Assembly (NCBI RefSeq): GCF_022458985.1
Contig: NC_061770.1
Span: 37,677,599 to 37,741,598, forward strand
DNA length: 64,000 bases
From: Mugil cephalus
Lineage: Eukaryota > Chordata > Actinopteri > Mugiliformes > Mugilidae
Reading direction: 5' to 3'
Shown: piece after piece, positions 35,760 through 47,369 of the stretch
How the letters are laid out: every line of letters begins with the position of its first letter
How positions within the stretch are numbered: the first letter of the stretch is position 1
The notes under the pieces: model-generated
Told to the model about the DNA's origin: nothing
Database searches by the model: none
Seen by the model: the letters and a program-made list of their open reading frames with translations, nothing else
Program-made: the position numbers and the translations under genes

Positions 35760-36695
35760 GATGAAATCAATTTCAATCTTCCGTGCATGAACTACACTGC
35801 ACCAATATAACTGTCTCTGTTCAGTTTGAAAGAGCTGTTTGTGCATTTGCTGAACACCTGTACACCAGTTTACACTCCAGAGTGAAATGTGTGACTTCTG
35901 GCGTGATAACAAGTCACACGCAACAGACACATACAAACTGAACTCACTATCTCTGTTGCCTGTAGCAAAGTGACACTTGCACACAGCCTCATATCAAAGC
36001 ATGTTCTCTGGTGGCTGCACATTTTAAGACATGACAGAATATGTCAAAACCACTGCAGGTGAAGGTCACATTGTTCTTTATTGTGCACATTTGAAGCTAC
36101 TAAGCCCTGCAAAGAGGAATATGATCATTTTTATTGGTCAGGTAAGATTTAAACTGCTCAGACCACATTGCGTGAACTAATGTTCAAATTTTTGCCTTGG
36201 TGAAGACGAATTAACAGACTACAGCTTTTAAAACTGTTCAAAGATTAACAATCGATATGGATATGTTCTTAGATGTAAGATCATGTAAGATGAAAGTACC
36301 CTTTAATATATTTGTTGTTGATATTACTAAATTTGCGACATAATTAAATTCTGTTGAATGGTAAACTTGACGAGTACCCAGATTGTTCAAGTATACTGTA
36401 GTCAGTAATGTCAAACCACACATAGTGATGTGTGTGGAAGTACAATCCACTTTTATAAAAACACAACTGTTTCATTTAAGTTTTGTTTAAATATCGCCTC
36501 AAGTTATTTTTAACTGGACCACGTAGTCCTGTTCTCCTTTCAGATGTTAATTCTCACCCATTTAAAAGAAGTTAGACAGTGTCAGTCTGAGCGGACGTAG
36601 AAATGTAGGACCACCCCACCTCTTTAAGTTACGTTCGCTCTTAACTGTAGCACAGTTGAGTTACAATCATTGTAGTGGGGGAGTCTGTACGCACA
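35760..36695 (+). promoter_or_regulatory. Upstream module of R6
   Basis: Matches the R5 module closely. The core at 36032-36069 has the perfect TGACA-GAATA-TGTCA palindrome, AACCACT (still RUNX-like) and CAGGTG. The CCACCCCACC box is at 36611, 85 bases before the ATG. The ETS-like ACTTCCTTATTCTGCAATG piece present before R5 is missing here. Confidence 0.4.
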
Positions 36696-37773
36696 ATGGC
36701 GAACTTTACCTTGATACCAGCCTTACTCTGCACCTTCAGTAAGTACAGCCATTACATTTTTCACTATAACTGCTAGTTGATGTTCTAAATTGTAATATAC
36801 CAGATTTGGCACTTAGAAACATTTCATGAATAAACTTTTGTTTCAGGTTGGATCTCTGTCTCAGTCTCTGAGTTTTACACAGTGGAGGTTGAGCTTGGTG
36901 AAGGAGCCACACTGCTGTGCTCCAACTTTAGCAGTTCACCCGTAAATATACTCTGGTTCAAACTGTCAATGGAGTCGATATCACCCGCATTTCTTCTATA
37001 TCCATCTCTGGAAATATTCGTTTTATGATGGATTTGACACTGGCAGATTTAATATGACATCCAACACCACCACTCTCTTTCTGAACATCAAACCTGTGGA
37101 TTCATCTGACTCTGGGCTGTACCTCTGTGGATTTTACAATGGAATCGGCTCAATAACTGTCTCACGGATGGCTGCAAATTTAAAGGTTCAAGGTAAGATT
37201 ACTATAAGTACTTCTGTATCAATAAGACCCTTTTTCACACATGATGTATATAAGTACTGACTTCAGCACACAAGAGGTTGAACATTTCATCCACAGTTTT
37301 ATCGTTAATCTTTCTAGTAGACGTGCCAACTGATGAGTTTACAAATGTGACGACTGTGATCCTGGCTGGTGTAACAGTTTTCCTTCTTATGATCATCATA
37401 TGTCTGGTCGTCAAAATCCGGACACTTCATACAGGTATTTATATGTTTTTATTTAAAATCTACATGCATGTTTTTAATTTTAGCTACTAACTGATGGATT
37501 TTCTGTTTCTGTTATTTAGCTCAATATGAGGAAGTGAATCCACAACACACTGAGGTAATGACATTTTTACCTCAGATTAAGATGTTGCATGATTTCATTC
37601 TTTTAATAAGTGATGTGTGAGATCAGTGACTGTAATTATTTTATTTTCAGAACGTGGGCTCTGATTCTCTCAACTACGCAGCTGTAAGTTTCCATCCCAA
37701 AGCAAAGAGCAGCAGAAGGCCTGCAGCAGAGAGAGAACTGGAAACACATGTAGTGTACACTGCCACAAGATAG
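36696..37773 (+). pseudogene. R6: near-identical copy of R5 with two 1-base losses in the V exon
   Basis: Exons by alignment: 36696-36738, 36847-37192, 37321-37434, 37520-37554, 37651-37773. The V exon is 346 bases against 348 in R5: one G is lost in AAACTGTCAATGG (R5 AAACTGGTCAATGG, near 36965) and one T in AAATATTCG (R5 AAATATTTCG, near 37017). Together they leave the frame open only downstream of 37054, so the gene as given is frameshifted. The following intron has two more single-base losses against R5 in a row of equal bases. All other exons are intact, with L-N-Y-A-A-V and V-V-Y-T-A-T-R in the tail. Because all four losses shorten runs of one base and the sequence is otherwise nearly identical to R5, a consensus error is as likely as a real pseudogene. 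The second residue is Ala (ATGGCG), unique in the array. Confidence 0.8.
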
Positions 37774-38486
37774 ACTCAAATAATTCAGCTCATCTCATGC
37801 TTTATCACAGTGAGCTGCTTGTGGGTCGTTTGTGTGGCTGGTGGACGAGAGACTTCTGTGAGGCCATTAAAAAAAAACAAAAAAAAAAAACAATGTAATT
37901 TTGTAATAAAGGTTTTATGTTCATGCAATTTTGTGTCGTCTCTACATTTTCAATTGTAATATTCTGAGAGCAGAATAATGTGACAGACATTAGATGGAGG
38001 TGGAGTCAATTAGGTCTGTGATGTCAGGACAGATCATCTTTTAGTGTGAGAGAGTGTCTGCTGTCTGTAGAGAATCAGAGAGATCAGAGTCTAATGTTAA
38101 CAGGAAGACTGTGGTCTGACTACAACTCAAAGCCACAAGGCCACTCTGACAAACACAAAAAAACAAGAAGATTTTGACAAAACTTACGAAGAAAACCATT
38201 ATTTAATCACCTAGTGTCTCAATTTGTCTGTTAAATATGCAGCAAATTCAACAATGCAGTTCTGTGCATAAATTTGTGTTGGTTACAAAGTTGAGGTCAG
38301 AAGGAATATCTTCAACAGCACAAAGTCTAACACCCTTCCACACACACCCCCCATACACACACACACAGTCTTCATCACAATCACATGATGACAATAGCAG
38401 TAGCAGAATATTTTAATTTAAATTAGGTTCAAGGTCGTGGGTGATTTTTCTGTGACTCCACCTCTTGAAAGCCCTTCATAGGCAGC
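37774..38486. other. R6 conserved 3' flank
   Basis: Polyadenylation signal AATAAA near 37907. Bases 37985-38165 are the shared 3' block. A CCCCCATACACACAC piece near 38348 is a short version of the R5 microsatellite. No gene. Confidence 0.55.
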
Positions 38487-39540
38487 ACTCTGTTGCCTCC
38501 CGCTGTGAGAGCTGTGTGTCTGTTTTTGGCTTCCTCACACGTCATCATGTACATTGCAGATAACGTTGCAGTTTGTTGATGACCTGAAGAATAGACCGCT
38601 CAAACCCCTGCTCTTTCAAAAGGCTGCTATTAAAATTAGAATCACTATGTCGTCAACAGAGCCCGATATTTGCCGCCAAATCTTCTCTTTTCCTCAGATG
38701 CAGAGCCATGCGGGTCGCCAGACACTTTTAACTGGGGCACGAGCCCCGGTAAACACGCGCTGTGCCCCCCTGTAAAATTCCAGTTGAAATTTCAGGAATG
38801 AGTCCATTTTTCATCACAGAATAATATCCGAACCCCTGCGCTATGACTGACACATCTAGGAGCAGCCCCTCCCCCTCACAGCAGATACTGAATGGAACAC
38901 GCGAGATGTGACGCACAAAATTTAAATAGTCTACAAACATTGCCGCGGTACATAGATACGGATGTCCTCTCAGTGGACAGTCTGGCTGGCGTCATGGACA
39001 TCAGACAGTTCTTTACAAACAGAGGGGATCCAGACAAAGAAACAGGGAGAAGGTGAAATGTGAATGAGAGGGAGAAGGTAGGTATAGCTTTTTTTGCACA
39101 AAGCCAGAAGTAAATGTGAACCATTGACCTGGGATTCAGTAGAGCGATCATTGTAGGCTACAATTTGCACAAGTCAAACTTGACATCTTACCAAAGATCA
39201 TTAGATCCATGTCGCATAGTGTGTCTGCAATAGTTTGACTGCAATAGTTTGACTGCTAAAATCGCAGTGTATAGAGGCCATTCATTTATTTAATACCACC
39301 CCTGTTTTTTACAAATAATTTAATTTGGTGGGGTCAGGGTGGGGGCCTCTGCCCCTGTAAAGCTGCAGGCCTAGCAACGCCCCTGTGCAGTGTGCTGCCA
39401 TGATCATTAAAAAAATGTTGGAGATCGCTATACAAGCTGTATATAAAGATAGTCGCGAAGTCGCCATGCACCTATGCGCTTCCATTAACAATCTAAATAA
39501 CACGTTTAATTTGTTTAATTAAAAAAAAATGAACAAAAAT
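38487..39540. mobile_element. hAT (TTF/ZMYM-like) relic replacing the companion signal exon
   Basis: This block interrupts the stretch between the 3' flank and the companion gene and is absent from the R7 and R10 units. A small frame at 38993-39055 starts M-D-I-R-Q-F-F-T-N-R-G, like the start of TTF-finger hAT transposases, and stops after 20 residues. GGCCTAGCAACGCCCCTG at about 39368-39385 looks like a hAT terminal repeat. A TTTGACTGCAATAG direct repeat lies at about 39233-39260. The same block, with about 95 percent similarity by eye, is at 50310-51362. Confidence 0.6.
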
Positions 39541-39872
39541 CTCAGCCTCAGTGAGTAATAAACTGTTGCACAGAACTAAGTGCATTGCTGATTACACTAA
39601 TACGAAAGCATTTCTCAGGATTTTGTCATTTTGTCAACCCAAGGATCATCAGGCATGTGATGTTTGTTTCAGGTTGGATCTCTGTCTCACTACTTTGAGG
39701 AGGTTCAGTCTGGTGAAGAAGTCACACTGCTGTGCTCCAACTTTAGTACTGTTCCCTCACAGGTTTACTGGTTCAGAGTTGTCAAGAGATCCAAGCGCGG
39801 CTGTGTCTGCTTCATGTTTGACTCTGTTCACTCCGCTTCATACTCTGATGGATTTAAAAATCGTCCTTTTGA
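39541..39872 (+). pseudogene. P6: truncated companion receptor
   Basis: Only CTCAGCCTCAGTGAG of the signal exon remains (39541-39555). The V exon starts at 39673; its beginning is altered against P5 (CACTACTTTGAGG versus CACTTTCTGAGG), which shifts the frame. The first Ig Cys is kept (L-L-C-S-N-F). Homology stops in the middle of the V exon after G-F-K-N at about 39863, where the sequence jumps to the GAGTTGCTTACCTCTTTGAC block found in other units well downstream of the companion. A deletion joining these two points explains the truncation. Confidence 0.75.
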
Positions 39873-40329
39873 GTTGCTTACCTCTTTGACCAATGGGTAT
39901 ATATCAGATGTCTTTACTGTCTTTCTCTACCGGATCATCTTTATATTCTGAGTGTTAGTTATTCTTGCTTGTTTAGAAGAACTTCTTTACAACTACATTT
40001 TATCTGACGATACATAAAGCACATTGTTTTGTCATAACCTTAGAATACGCCAGTGCAATACCACATATGACCACATATCTAATATAACCATGCATTGTCA
40101 TGCACGGGGGCGCTATTTCACTACATTGAAGAAACTGTTTGGGAAGTCATGGGGAGGAGTTATAAAACTCAGACCCAACTAACAAAATAATGATTAGTTA
40201 GGTACATCTGCTAAATTTCCACTTACTGGATGAGTTTTTTGTTTTGTTTTGTTTTTCACACCATTCTGTGGAAAAAAAACACTCGAGGCTTTGGGAAAAT
40301 CCCACAATAGGAGCAGTTTCAGAAACAAA
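39873..40329. other. Junction block and start block of the R7 unit
   Basis: Matches 59420-59720 of the R10 unit in order (TATATATCAGATG-like, GAGTGTTAGTT-like, GGGGGCGCTATTTCACTAC). It holds no gene. Confidence 0.5.
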
Positions 40330-41258
40330 ATATACAACAATCAAAGTTGATGAAATCAATTTTAATGTTGACTCTGATTGCTAAGGACATTTCCTGAAGT
40401 TCCTTACATGCACTACACTGCACCAACATAACTGTCTGTTATTGATTTTGAAAGAGCTGTTTGTACATTTGCTGAACACCTGTACACCAGTTAACACTTC
40501 AGAGTGAAAGGTGTCACTTCTGGCGTGATAACAAGTCACACGCAACAGACACATACAAACTGAACTCACTCTTTCTGTTGCCTGTAGCAAAGTGACACTT
40601 GCACACAGCCTCATATCAAAGCATGTTCTCTGGAGGCTGCACATTTTAAGACATGACAGAGTATGTCAAAACCACAGCAGGTGAAGGTCACATCGTTCTT
40701 TATTGTGTACATTTGAAGTTACTAAGCCCTGCAAAGAAGACGTTGCAAAGAGTATTCCAATATTATCAATTAATAAATATTAACAATGGTTACGTTGAAA
40801 ATGAATCAATTTCTGCTGAATGGTAAACGTAACTTGAAGAGCAACAAAAATATTCAAGTATACTGTAGTCCATAACGTTAAACCACACACATTGATGTGT
40901 GTGGAAGTAGTATCCACTTCTATAAAAACACAACTGTTAGATATCTGATTTGACATTTGAATGGGAAGGTCCTCACAGACTACACTTCCTTATTCTGCAA
41001 TGTTTTATAGAGACTGATACATCAGTTCTCGTCATTTAACTTTTGATTAAAAATCATCTCAAGTCATTTTAACTGGAACACATAGTCTTGTTCTCCTTTC
41101 AGATGTTAATTCTCACCCATTTAAAAGAAGTTAGACAGCGGCAGTCTGAGCGGACGTAGAAATGAAGAACCACCCCACCTCTTTAAGTTACGTACGCTCT
41201 TAACTGGAGCACAGTTCAGTTACAATCATTGTAGTGGGGGAGTCTTACTGTGGGCACA
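40330..41258 (+). promoter_or_regulatory. Upstream module of R7
   Basis: The core at 40654-40691 has TGACA-GAGTA-TGTCA, AACCACAG, CAGGTG and AGGTCA, about 605 bases before the ATG. The ETS-like ACTTCCTTATTCTGCAATG is at 40983. The CCACCCCACC box is at 41170, 89 bases before the ATG. Confidence 0.45.
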
Positions 41259-41437
41259 ATGGTGAACTTTACATTGATACTAGTGTTAATCTGCACCTTC
41301 AGTAAGTACATATCTTAAACTTATTACTATATCTGCTAGCTGATGTTCTATACTATTCTATTCTATACTATTCTATATGAACTGTTAAACATTTTTAAAC
41401 ATTTTTTATGCACTATGATATTATATTATACACATAT

Positions 41438-41471
<34 letters not shown>

Positions 41472-41510
41472 CATATATCATAATATATATGTATATATAT
41501 ATATATATAT

Positions 41511-41549
<39 letters not shown>

Positions 41550-42626
41550 CTGTAATTGTATTGCATTGTCCTGAGCCATATGCAATGAAATTTTGTTCTG
41601 TACACACCCTGTGCATACAAAATGACAATAAAGTTAGTCTAGGTCCACTTTAATATACCAGAATTGATATTTACAAACATTTCATGAATAAACTTTTGTT
41701 TCAGGTTGGATTTCTGTCTCAGTCTCTGAGTTTTACACAGTGGAGGTTCAGCCTGGTGAAGAAGTCACACTGCTGTGCTCCAACTTCACCAGTTTGCCCA
41801 TGAGGATATTCTGGTTCAAACTGGTCAATGGACCCAATATCACCCGCATTTCATCTATGACGACCTCTGATGGAAATGCTTCGGTCAGTGAAGGATTTCA
41901 AGATGGCAGATTTAATATGACATCCAACACCACCACTCTCTTTCTGAACATCAAACCTGTGGATTTATCAGACTCTGGGCTGTATCTATGTGGATTTTAC
42001 CACGTAAACGACTCAGTAAATGTCTCAATAATGGCTACAAATTTAAAGGTTCAAGGTAAGATTAGTATGAAGTACTTCTCTATCAATAAGGACCCTTTTT
42101 CACACATGATGCATATAAGTACTGACTTCAGCACACAAGAGTTTGAATACTTTATCCACAGTTTAATCGTTTCTCTTTCTAGAAGTCAAAGCTGATGAGT
42201 TGACAAATGTGACGACTGTGATCCTGGCCGGTGTAACAGTTTTCCTTCTTATAATCATCATCTGTCTGGTCGTCAAAATCTGGACACTTCACACAGGTAT
42301 TTATGTGTTTTTATTTAAAATCTACGTGCATGTTTTTAGTTATTAACCGATGGATTTTCTGTTTCTGTCATTAAGCTCAACTTGAGGAAGTGAATCCACA
42401 ACACACTGAGGTAATGACATTTTTACCTCAGATTAATATGTTGCATGATTTCATTATTTTAATAAACGATGTGTGAGATCAGTGACTGTAATTTTATTTT
42501 CAGAACGTGGGCTCTGATTCTCTCAACTACACAGCTCTGAGTTTCCGTCCCAAAGCAAAGATCAGCAGAAGGCCTGCAGCAGAGAGAGAACTGGAACCAC
42601 ATGTAGTGTACGCTGCCACAAGATAG
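41259..42626 (+). CDS. R7: V-Ig receptor with consensus ITIM
   Basis: Exons: 41259-41301, 41705-42055, 42183-42296, 42376-42410, 42504-42626; 221 residues, intact. The signal exon differs by one drift change (V-L-I-C-T-F). In the V domain S-V-S-E-G-F stands where R3 has S-V-C-D-G-F. The tail is L-N-Y-T-A-L (ITIM) and V-V-Y-A-A-T-R. The acceptor of exon 4 reads ATTAAG in place of ATTTAG, still a valid AG. Intron 1 carries a LINE 3' piece and a long AT tract (see 41350-41640). The polyadenylation signal is AATAAA near 42743. Its membrane exon starts E-V-K-A-D-E-L, closest to R10 (E-V-I-A-D-Q-F). Confidence 0.9.
41350..41640 (+). mobile_element. LINE 3'-end fragment in intron 1 of R7
   Basis: Starts in ATACTATTCTATTCTATACT and ends in AATGACAATAAAGTTAGTCT, the kind of 3' tail carried by 5'-truncated fish LINEs. 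The same insert sits at the same place in R8, R9 and R10 but not in R1-R6. In R7 its centre is replaced by an AT microsatellite. Confidence 0.65.
41424..41546. repeat. AT dinucleotide microsatellite
   Basis: About 120 bases of nearly pure AT/TA with a few breaks. It replaces the ACATGCCATCCTTACATC region that R8-R10 keep in the same LINE fragment. Confidence 0.95.
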
Positions 42627-43309
42627 ACTCAAAATAACTCAGCTCAACTCATGCTTTATCACAGTGAGCTGCTTGTGGGTCGCTTGTGTGGCTGGTGGAG
42701 GAGAGATGACTGTGATGCCATTAAAAAACAATGTAATTTTGTAATAAAGATTTTATGTTCATGCAATTTTGTGTCTTCTCTACATTTTCAATTGTAATAT
42801 TCTGAGACCAGAGTAATGTGACAGACATTAGATGGAGGTGGAGTCACTTAGGTCTGTGATGTCAAGACAGATCATCTTTTAGTGTGAGAGAGTGTCTGCT
42901 GTCTGTGGAGAATCAGAGATCAGAGTCTAATGTTAACAGGAAGACTGTGGTCTGACTACAACTCAAAGCCACGAGGCCACTCTGACAAACACAAAAAACA
43001 AGAAGACTTTGGCAAAAGTTAAGCGTCTGCATTTGTATGTTAAATACGCACCAAATACAATAATGCCGTTCTGTGCATAAATTTGTACAACATATCAACA
43101 CTAGTGTTGGTAACAAAGTAGAGGTCAGAAGGAAAATCTTCAAACACAGGAAGCCTAGCACCCCCACCCCCTCCCTCTTCATCACAAACACATGATGACA
43201 GTAGCAGTAGTAGAAAATCTGAATGTAAATTATGTTTGAGTTCGGTCGTGGGTGATTTTTCTTTGACTCCGCCTCTTCAAAGCCATTCATGGGCGGCGCT
43301 TTGTTGTCA
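42627..43309. other. R7 conserved 3' flank
   Basis: Shared 3' block at about 42808-42990 (ATGGAGGTGGAGTCACTTAG, AACAGGAAGACTGTGG). A minus-strand frame at 42913-43290 runs through it and recurs in other units, but shows no domain and is not called a gene. Confidence 0.55.
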
Positions 43310-43653
43310 ATGAGGAACTTTATCTTGGTGACACTTACTTCTCAGCCTCAGTGAGTAATAGACTGCTGCACAGAACCAAGTGCATTGCTGACTCCATTGA
43401 TACGAAAGCATTACTCAGGATTTTGTCGTTTTATCAACCAAAGGAACATCAGGAGTGTGATGTTTGTTTCAGGTTGGATCTCTGTTTCATTTTCTGAGGA
43501 GGTTCAGTCTGGTGAAGAAGTCATACTGCTGTTCTCCAACTTTAGTACTGTTCCCTAACAGGTTTACTGGTTCAGAGTAGTCAAGAGATCCGAGCTCCGC
43601 TGTGTCGCCTTCATGTTTGACTCTGTTCACTCCGCTTCCTACAGTGATGGATT

Positions 43654-43878
43654 CATCTCATCTCATCTTCTATATCGCTTAATCCTCGCTAGGGTTGTGG
43701 GGGTTGCTGGACCTCATCCCAGCTGTCATCGCTCGAAGGCAGGTTACACCCTGGACAGGTCTCTGATCTAATGCTGGGCTAACACATAGACAAACAACCA
43801 TTACCACTTACACGCACATCGAGGGTCAATTTAGAGTCACCGATTAGCCTAACGAGCACGTCTTCAGAGGTGGGACGA
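43654..43878 (+). mobile_element. LINE-tail-like insertion with 11-bp target duplication
   Basis: AGTGATGGATT stands on both sides (43643-43653 and 43879-43889). The insert begins CATCTCATCTCATCTTCTAT and contains ATCCCAGCTGTCATCG, TACACCCTGGACAGGTC and CAATTTAGAGTCACC, a well-known vertebrate LINE 3' end also found in fish. It lacks any coding part. The intact duplication shows retroposition into the V exon after it was already copied. Confidence 0.8.
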
Positions 43879-43920
43879 AGTGATGGATTTAAAAATGGAA
43901 AATTTGACGTTAGTTCCAAC

Positions 43921-45476
43921 CACTGTTCCCTCTAAGCTGCGCGCTTGCGCAATCGCGCACTGCTTGCACATTCTCAGCGCACAAGAAAATCTATGCAGCG
44001 CATAAAATAAAATTCAACATAAACGTATTAATTAATATCTAATATTAGACCTAATCTAATCTAATTAATTAGACCAATAATATTGTGTTCTGTACCATTT
44101 TGCAACGTAACAGTGAGTGACAGGTGTCCATTCAATGGTACGATACAGTTCACTTACGCTACGCAGCCAATCATAGCCTTGACCAGACCTGGGCATTTTA
44201 CGCATACGGCCCTTTGGGCATTCCCGTCCGGCCCGCGGTGCGTCAGTCATGAGCACAGATGAACTGTGCATGCAATACGACTGTGTTGCTTATATTTTGA
44301 GCCATTATGTGTTATTTACGTCATGGCACTGTTAGTTCGTCAACAACAAAAAAAAGAGAAAAACAGCTTCTTGCATCTATTAACCCTCAAAAACCTGAAC
44401 GGATCGCTGGCATCTGTCAAAGCGGCCGATTTTGAATTACCGTAAGTCACAGTGGTTTGCGCTATTAATAATATTCATTGTGAGTGAACACTGGTTAGTT
44501 GTGCTTTTGCCTGGAAGACCTTCGTGACATCTCAAGGGTATAACTAACTTTGTTTTTACCAACAAATTCCTCCAAACAAGTCTCTCTTACTGAGGCTCCG
44601 CGATCGTTGCTCTTCAACCTGCAGCCGACAGCAGCGGTGCGTCATCATTAACGTAATGGCAGCATTTTTTTCTAGAAAGCGCAACTTGAATATTATCCAT
44701 TGGGGATTACGGTAATTCAAATACAGCAAGCTTCTCTTTGTGGGCAGACGGACATTCAGGTCTTAAAGGGTTAAATATTTATTGAGATTTATTGAGATAC
44801 AGAAAATAATTCATGTAGCTACATGGTCCCTACTTGGTCCACTGACGTTTTCGAAAGAGGACAAAGTTTCCAACATTCCAGTGCGTTTTATCCAAAACTA
44901 CAGATCGATTGTGTTTCATTTTCCTCTTCAACCTACAGCAAAACTCATAAATTTAAATAAATATTTACAGAATTCTTATGTTTCTGATTACCAGTAGCAG
45001 CTTATCAACATATATAATTTACTGCTTTTTACAATGGGAGAAAATTAATATTGAGCAGAATAACGTTCAAGTTATCGTTTGGTTTGCCCCTTCAACACAG
45101 TTCAGATTTTTCATGCGGCCCCCTGTAGAAATTAATTGCCCAGCCCTGGCCTTGACAGTGCTTGCCTATGTGCCCTCTGACCTGCCCATACGCGCCGTGC
45201 AGGCTAGCTAGCCAACAACAACCCTTACCATGGCAAAATGAACGGGCAGCGACACATCCACTCACCAAGCTAAAGTAAAAAAGAAATGCAGTTCTTTTAA
45301 GATGGAATGGCTATCGGAAAATGTGCAAATAGAAGAACAAGCAGTGAAACTGGGTGAGATTTTTTCTTTTTCGAGTGAGAAAGGTCTACTCTGTAAATGT
45401 TGCTCACAGTGGTCCTCGGTGTGCTCAGGGAGCTTGTGTGTATGCTCAGACACATGAAAAATTAGAGGGAACATTG
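43921..45476. mobile_element. Outer hAT element, 8-bp target duplication, hosts a second hAT
   Basis: Left end CACTGTTCCCTCTAA and reverse-complemented right end CAATGTTCCCTCTAA differ by one base. GTTCCAAC flanks both sides (43913-43920 and 45477-45484). The interior is a GCGC-rich head, as in common fish hAT elements. No transposase frame was recognised. Without the nested element it is about 590 bases long. Confidence 0.9.
44184..45148. mobile_element. Inner hAT element nested in the outer hAT
   Basis: Left end CAGACCTGGGCA and reverse-complemented right end CAGGGCTGGGCAATTA are imperfect inverted repeats. GCCTTGAC flanks both sides (44176-44183 and 45149-45156), a perfect 8-bp duplication inside the outer element. 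The interior has a TTCCCGTCCGGCCCGCGG piece near 44220. No complete transposase is present. Confidence 0.9.
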
Positions 45477-45588
45477 GTTCCAACGTGTCCACTGTCGTTC
45501 ACGAAATCAAATCACTAAATTCATCTGACTCTGGCCTGTATTTCTGTGGCTTTTACATATTCAGCATGAATCCTGTTAATATGTAACT

Positions 45589-47369
45589 GTCCAGTGTTTT
45601 CTAAAAAACATAAAGTCTGTAGTTGAAGGAAGATGAAATTCCAATGACACAAAGGACTGTTCAGAGTCTTCTATGGAAAGACTTAGATGTGGTCAGTCTC
45701 TCCGTCTCTAACAGGTGACATCACACTTGCAACGCCAGAGTGCATTTTGGGTCATTAGCACCATTTTGATGGGTAAACAACTGGTAAACAACAACTATTA
45801 TCTGCTAAACAGCTGAAAAATTGCTCACAAACCAGTGCCCAGTGCAGAATAGTAGTGCATGCATGTAACGTGTATACGCATGTGTACACCTACAAAACAA
45901 GCAGAAACTAACAAGAGTGGACAGGAAGGACAGTGTGTTACAAGTTCATAATGGTGCACGCTATAATGTGTTTAGACCATCTGTAGTACACGGATCTGAC
46001 GTCAGATTTGCTAAGCACTTATTCCATATATGTGATAGTTTGTGATGTTTATGGAATGTCAGTGTGAAGGGTTTTGAGGTAAGAACTAAATGCAGGACAA
46101 AAGATAAGGCAGGGCTACAAACCAAAATGGAATAACTAATAAACACAAAACGTAAGGTACTGCAGATGAGATGTATTTCAAAACACGAGAATCAAAAGGA
46201 ATCATTAACGTGACAAAGGACAAAGAAATGTGGCAAGACAACTATAATAAGATGTGAGGACTTCAGCAGAAATGACACAACATGGAACAGAGGAAAGACA
46301 GGGCTCTATATACGCACATGGGCAGAGGGAGACAAAAAACAGGTGAAACTAATGAGGGTGGAGCACACGAAGAGAAACCAAGGAACAGTCAAGGAAAACA
46401 CAGGAAGAAACAGCAAACAGGAAACCAAGAACTCACCAAAATAAAATAGATAAATCAGAACATGAACATGAAAAAAACAAAACAAAAAAACAAAATCAGA
46501 ATTGTGACAGGGAAGAAGAGGCAGCAGTTCTGTATCAGAGCTCCAGCTGTTTGCCCTCAGATCCAACGGATCACTATTATTTATAGTCACCAACTTGGCC
46601 AAGTTTCTGTCCCTGGTGTCTTTGCTGATTTTTCTCATTTTCTTCAGTTTTTCCATTTTCCATCTTCAGTTAAACCTCTGTCGTCTACTCACGTTTTGTT
46701 TATCCTCTGGTAACCATCAAAAATGGTGACAGGGGGAATGTCATTCATGTGACTGACAAAGACTGATACATAGATCATGAAAAATGAAAAGCAAGTTCTG
46801 TAGGAGAACTAAATGAAGTTCCCACCCATTTCTGACAGGGACATACAGCATCTTCATGTTTCCTCAATAAATGTTCCTTCTTCTCCATTTCTCCTTTACT
46901 ATAGTGTCAGTCATACATTCTTCCTTTTGGGTTGCTTACCTCTTTTTGACCAATGTGTATATATCCTACTTTCTCTGTTAGATCAGTTTTTAAACAACAA
47001 ACAATACATTCCCGCTTGTTTTACATTGCACTTCTAACCTTTTAAAGTTTTACTAACGTGCAGAGCAACACAGTGCATCTGACTGCACTTGATGTGACTT
47101 CCTGTAATGCACTGCAATACCACGGATGACCACACACGTAGATAAACTACACTGAGTCATGAAGGGGGGCGCTGTTTCACTACTTTGAAGAAACTGGGAT
47201 GGGGAGGAGTTATAAAACTCAGACCCAACTAACAAAATAATGATTAGTTGGTTAATGGGACATCTGCTAAATTTCCACTCACTGGATGTTTTTTTTGTTT
47301 TATTTTGTTTTTTCACATGATTCTGAAAGAACGCACAAGGCTGCTTTGGGAAAATCCCACGCTAAGGAA
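45589..47369. other. Companion 3' flank, tail block and start block of the R8 unit
   Basis: Order: AAAGTCTGTAGTTGAAGGAA block (45610), ATGGGTAAACAACTGG (45769), tail block with ACATGGGCAGAGGGAG (46315), the CCATCTTCAGTTAAACCTCT piece (46659), and the start block with GGGGGGCGCTGTTTCACTAC (47163). Several open frames recur in all units because the DNA is duplicated; none shows a domain. Confidence 0.5.

Larger units (their letters stand above)
43310..45588 (+). pseudogene. P7: companion receptor with three transposon insertions
   Basis: The signal exon starts at ATG 43310 and has a short deletion (CTTACTTCTCAGC). The V exon starts at 43473. As in P5 the first Ig Cys is Phe (L-L-F-S-N-F), and an in-frame stop follows V-P. 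At 43654-43878 a LINE-type tail is inserted with an 11-bp duplication; at 43921-45476 a hAT is inserted with an 8-bp duplication, and it contains another hAT. V homology resumes at 45485 (TGTCCACTGTC, then D-S-G-L-Y-F-C region) and ends near 45588. Membrane and tail exons are missing, as in P8 and P10. Confidence 0.8.

Noticed and set aside
41413-41628. Tyr/Ile-rich minus-strand frame
   Set aside because: It is translated AT microsatellite.
42913-43290. Minus-strand frame that recurs after several R genes
   Set aside because: It recurs because the 3' flank is duplicated; the frame is not kept equally in each unit and shows no domain or start context.
46306-46656. 116-residue Phe/Leu-rich minus-strand frame
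   Set aside because: The matching blocks in other units do not keep this frame; its composition reflects A-rich DNA on the + strand.
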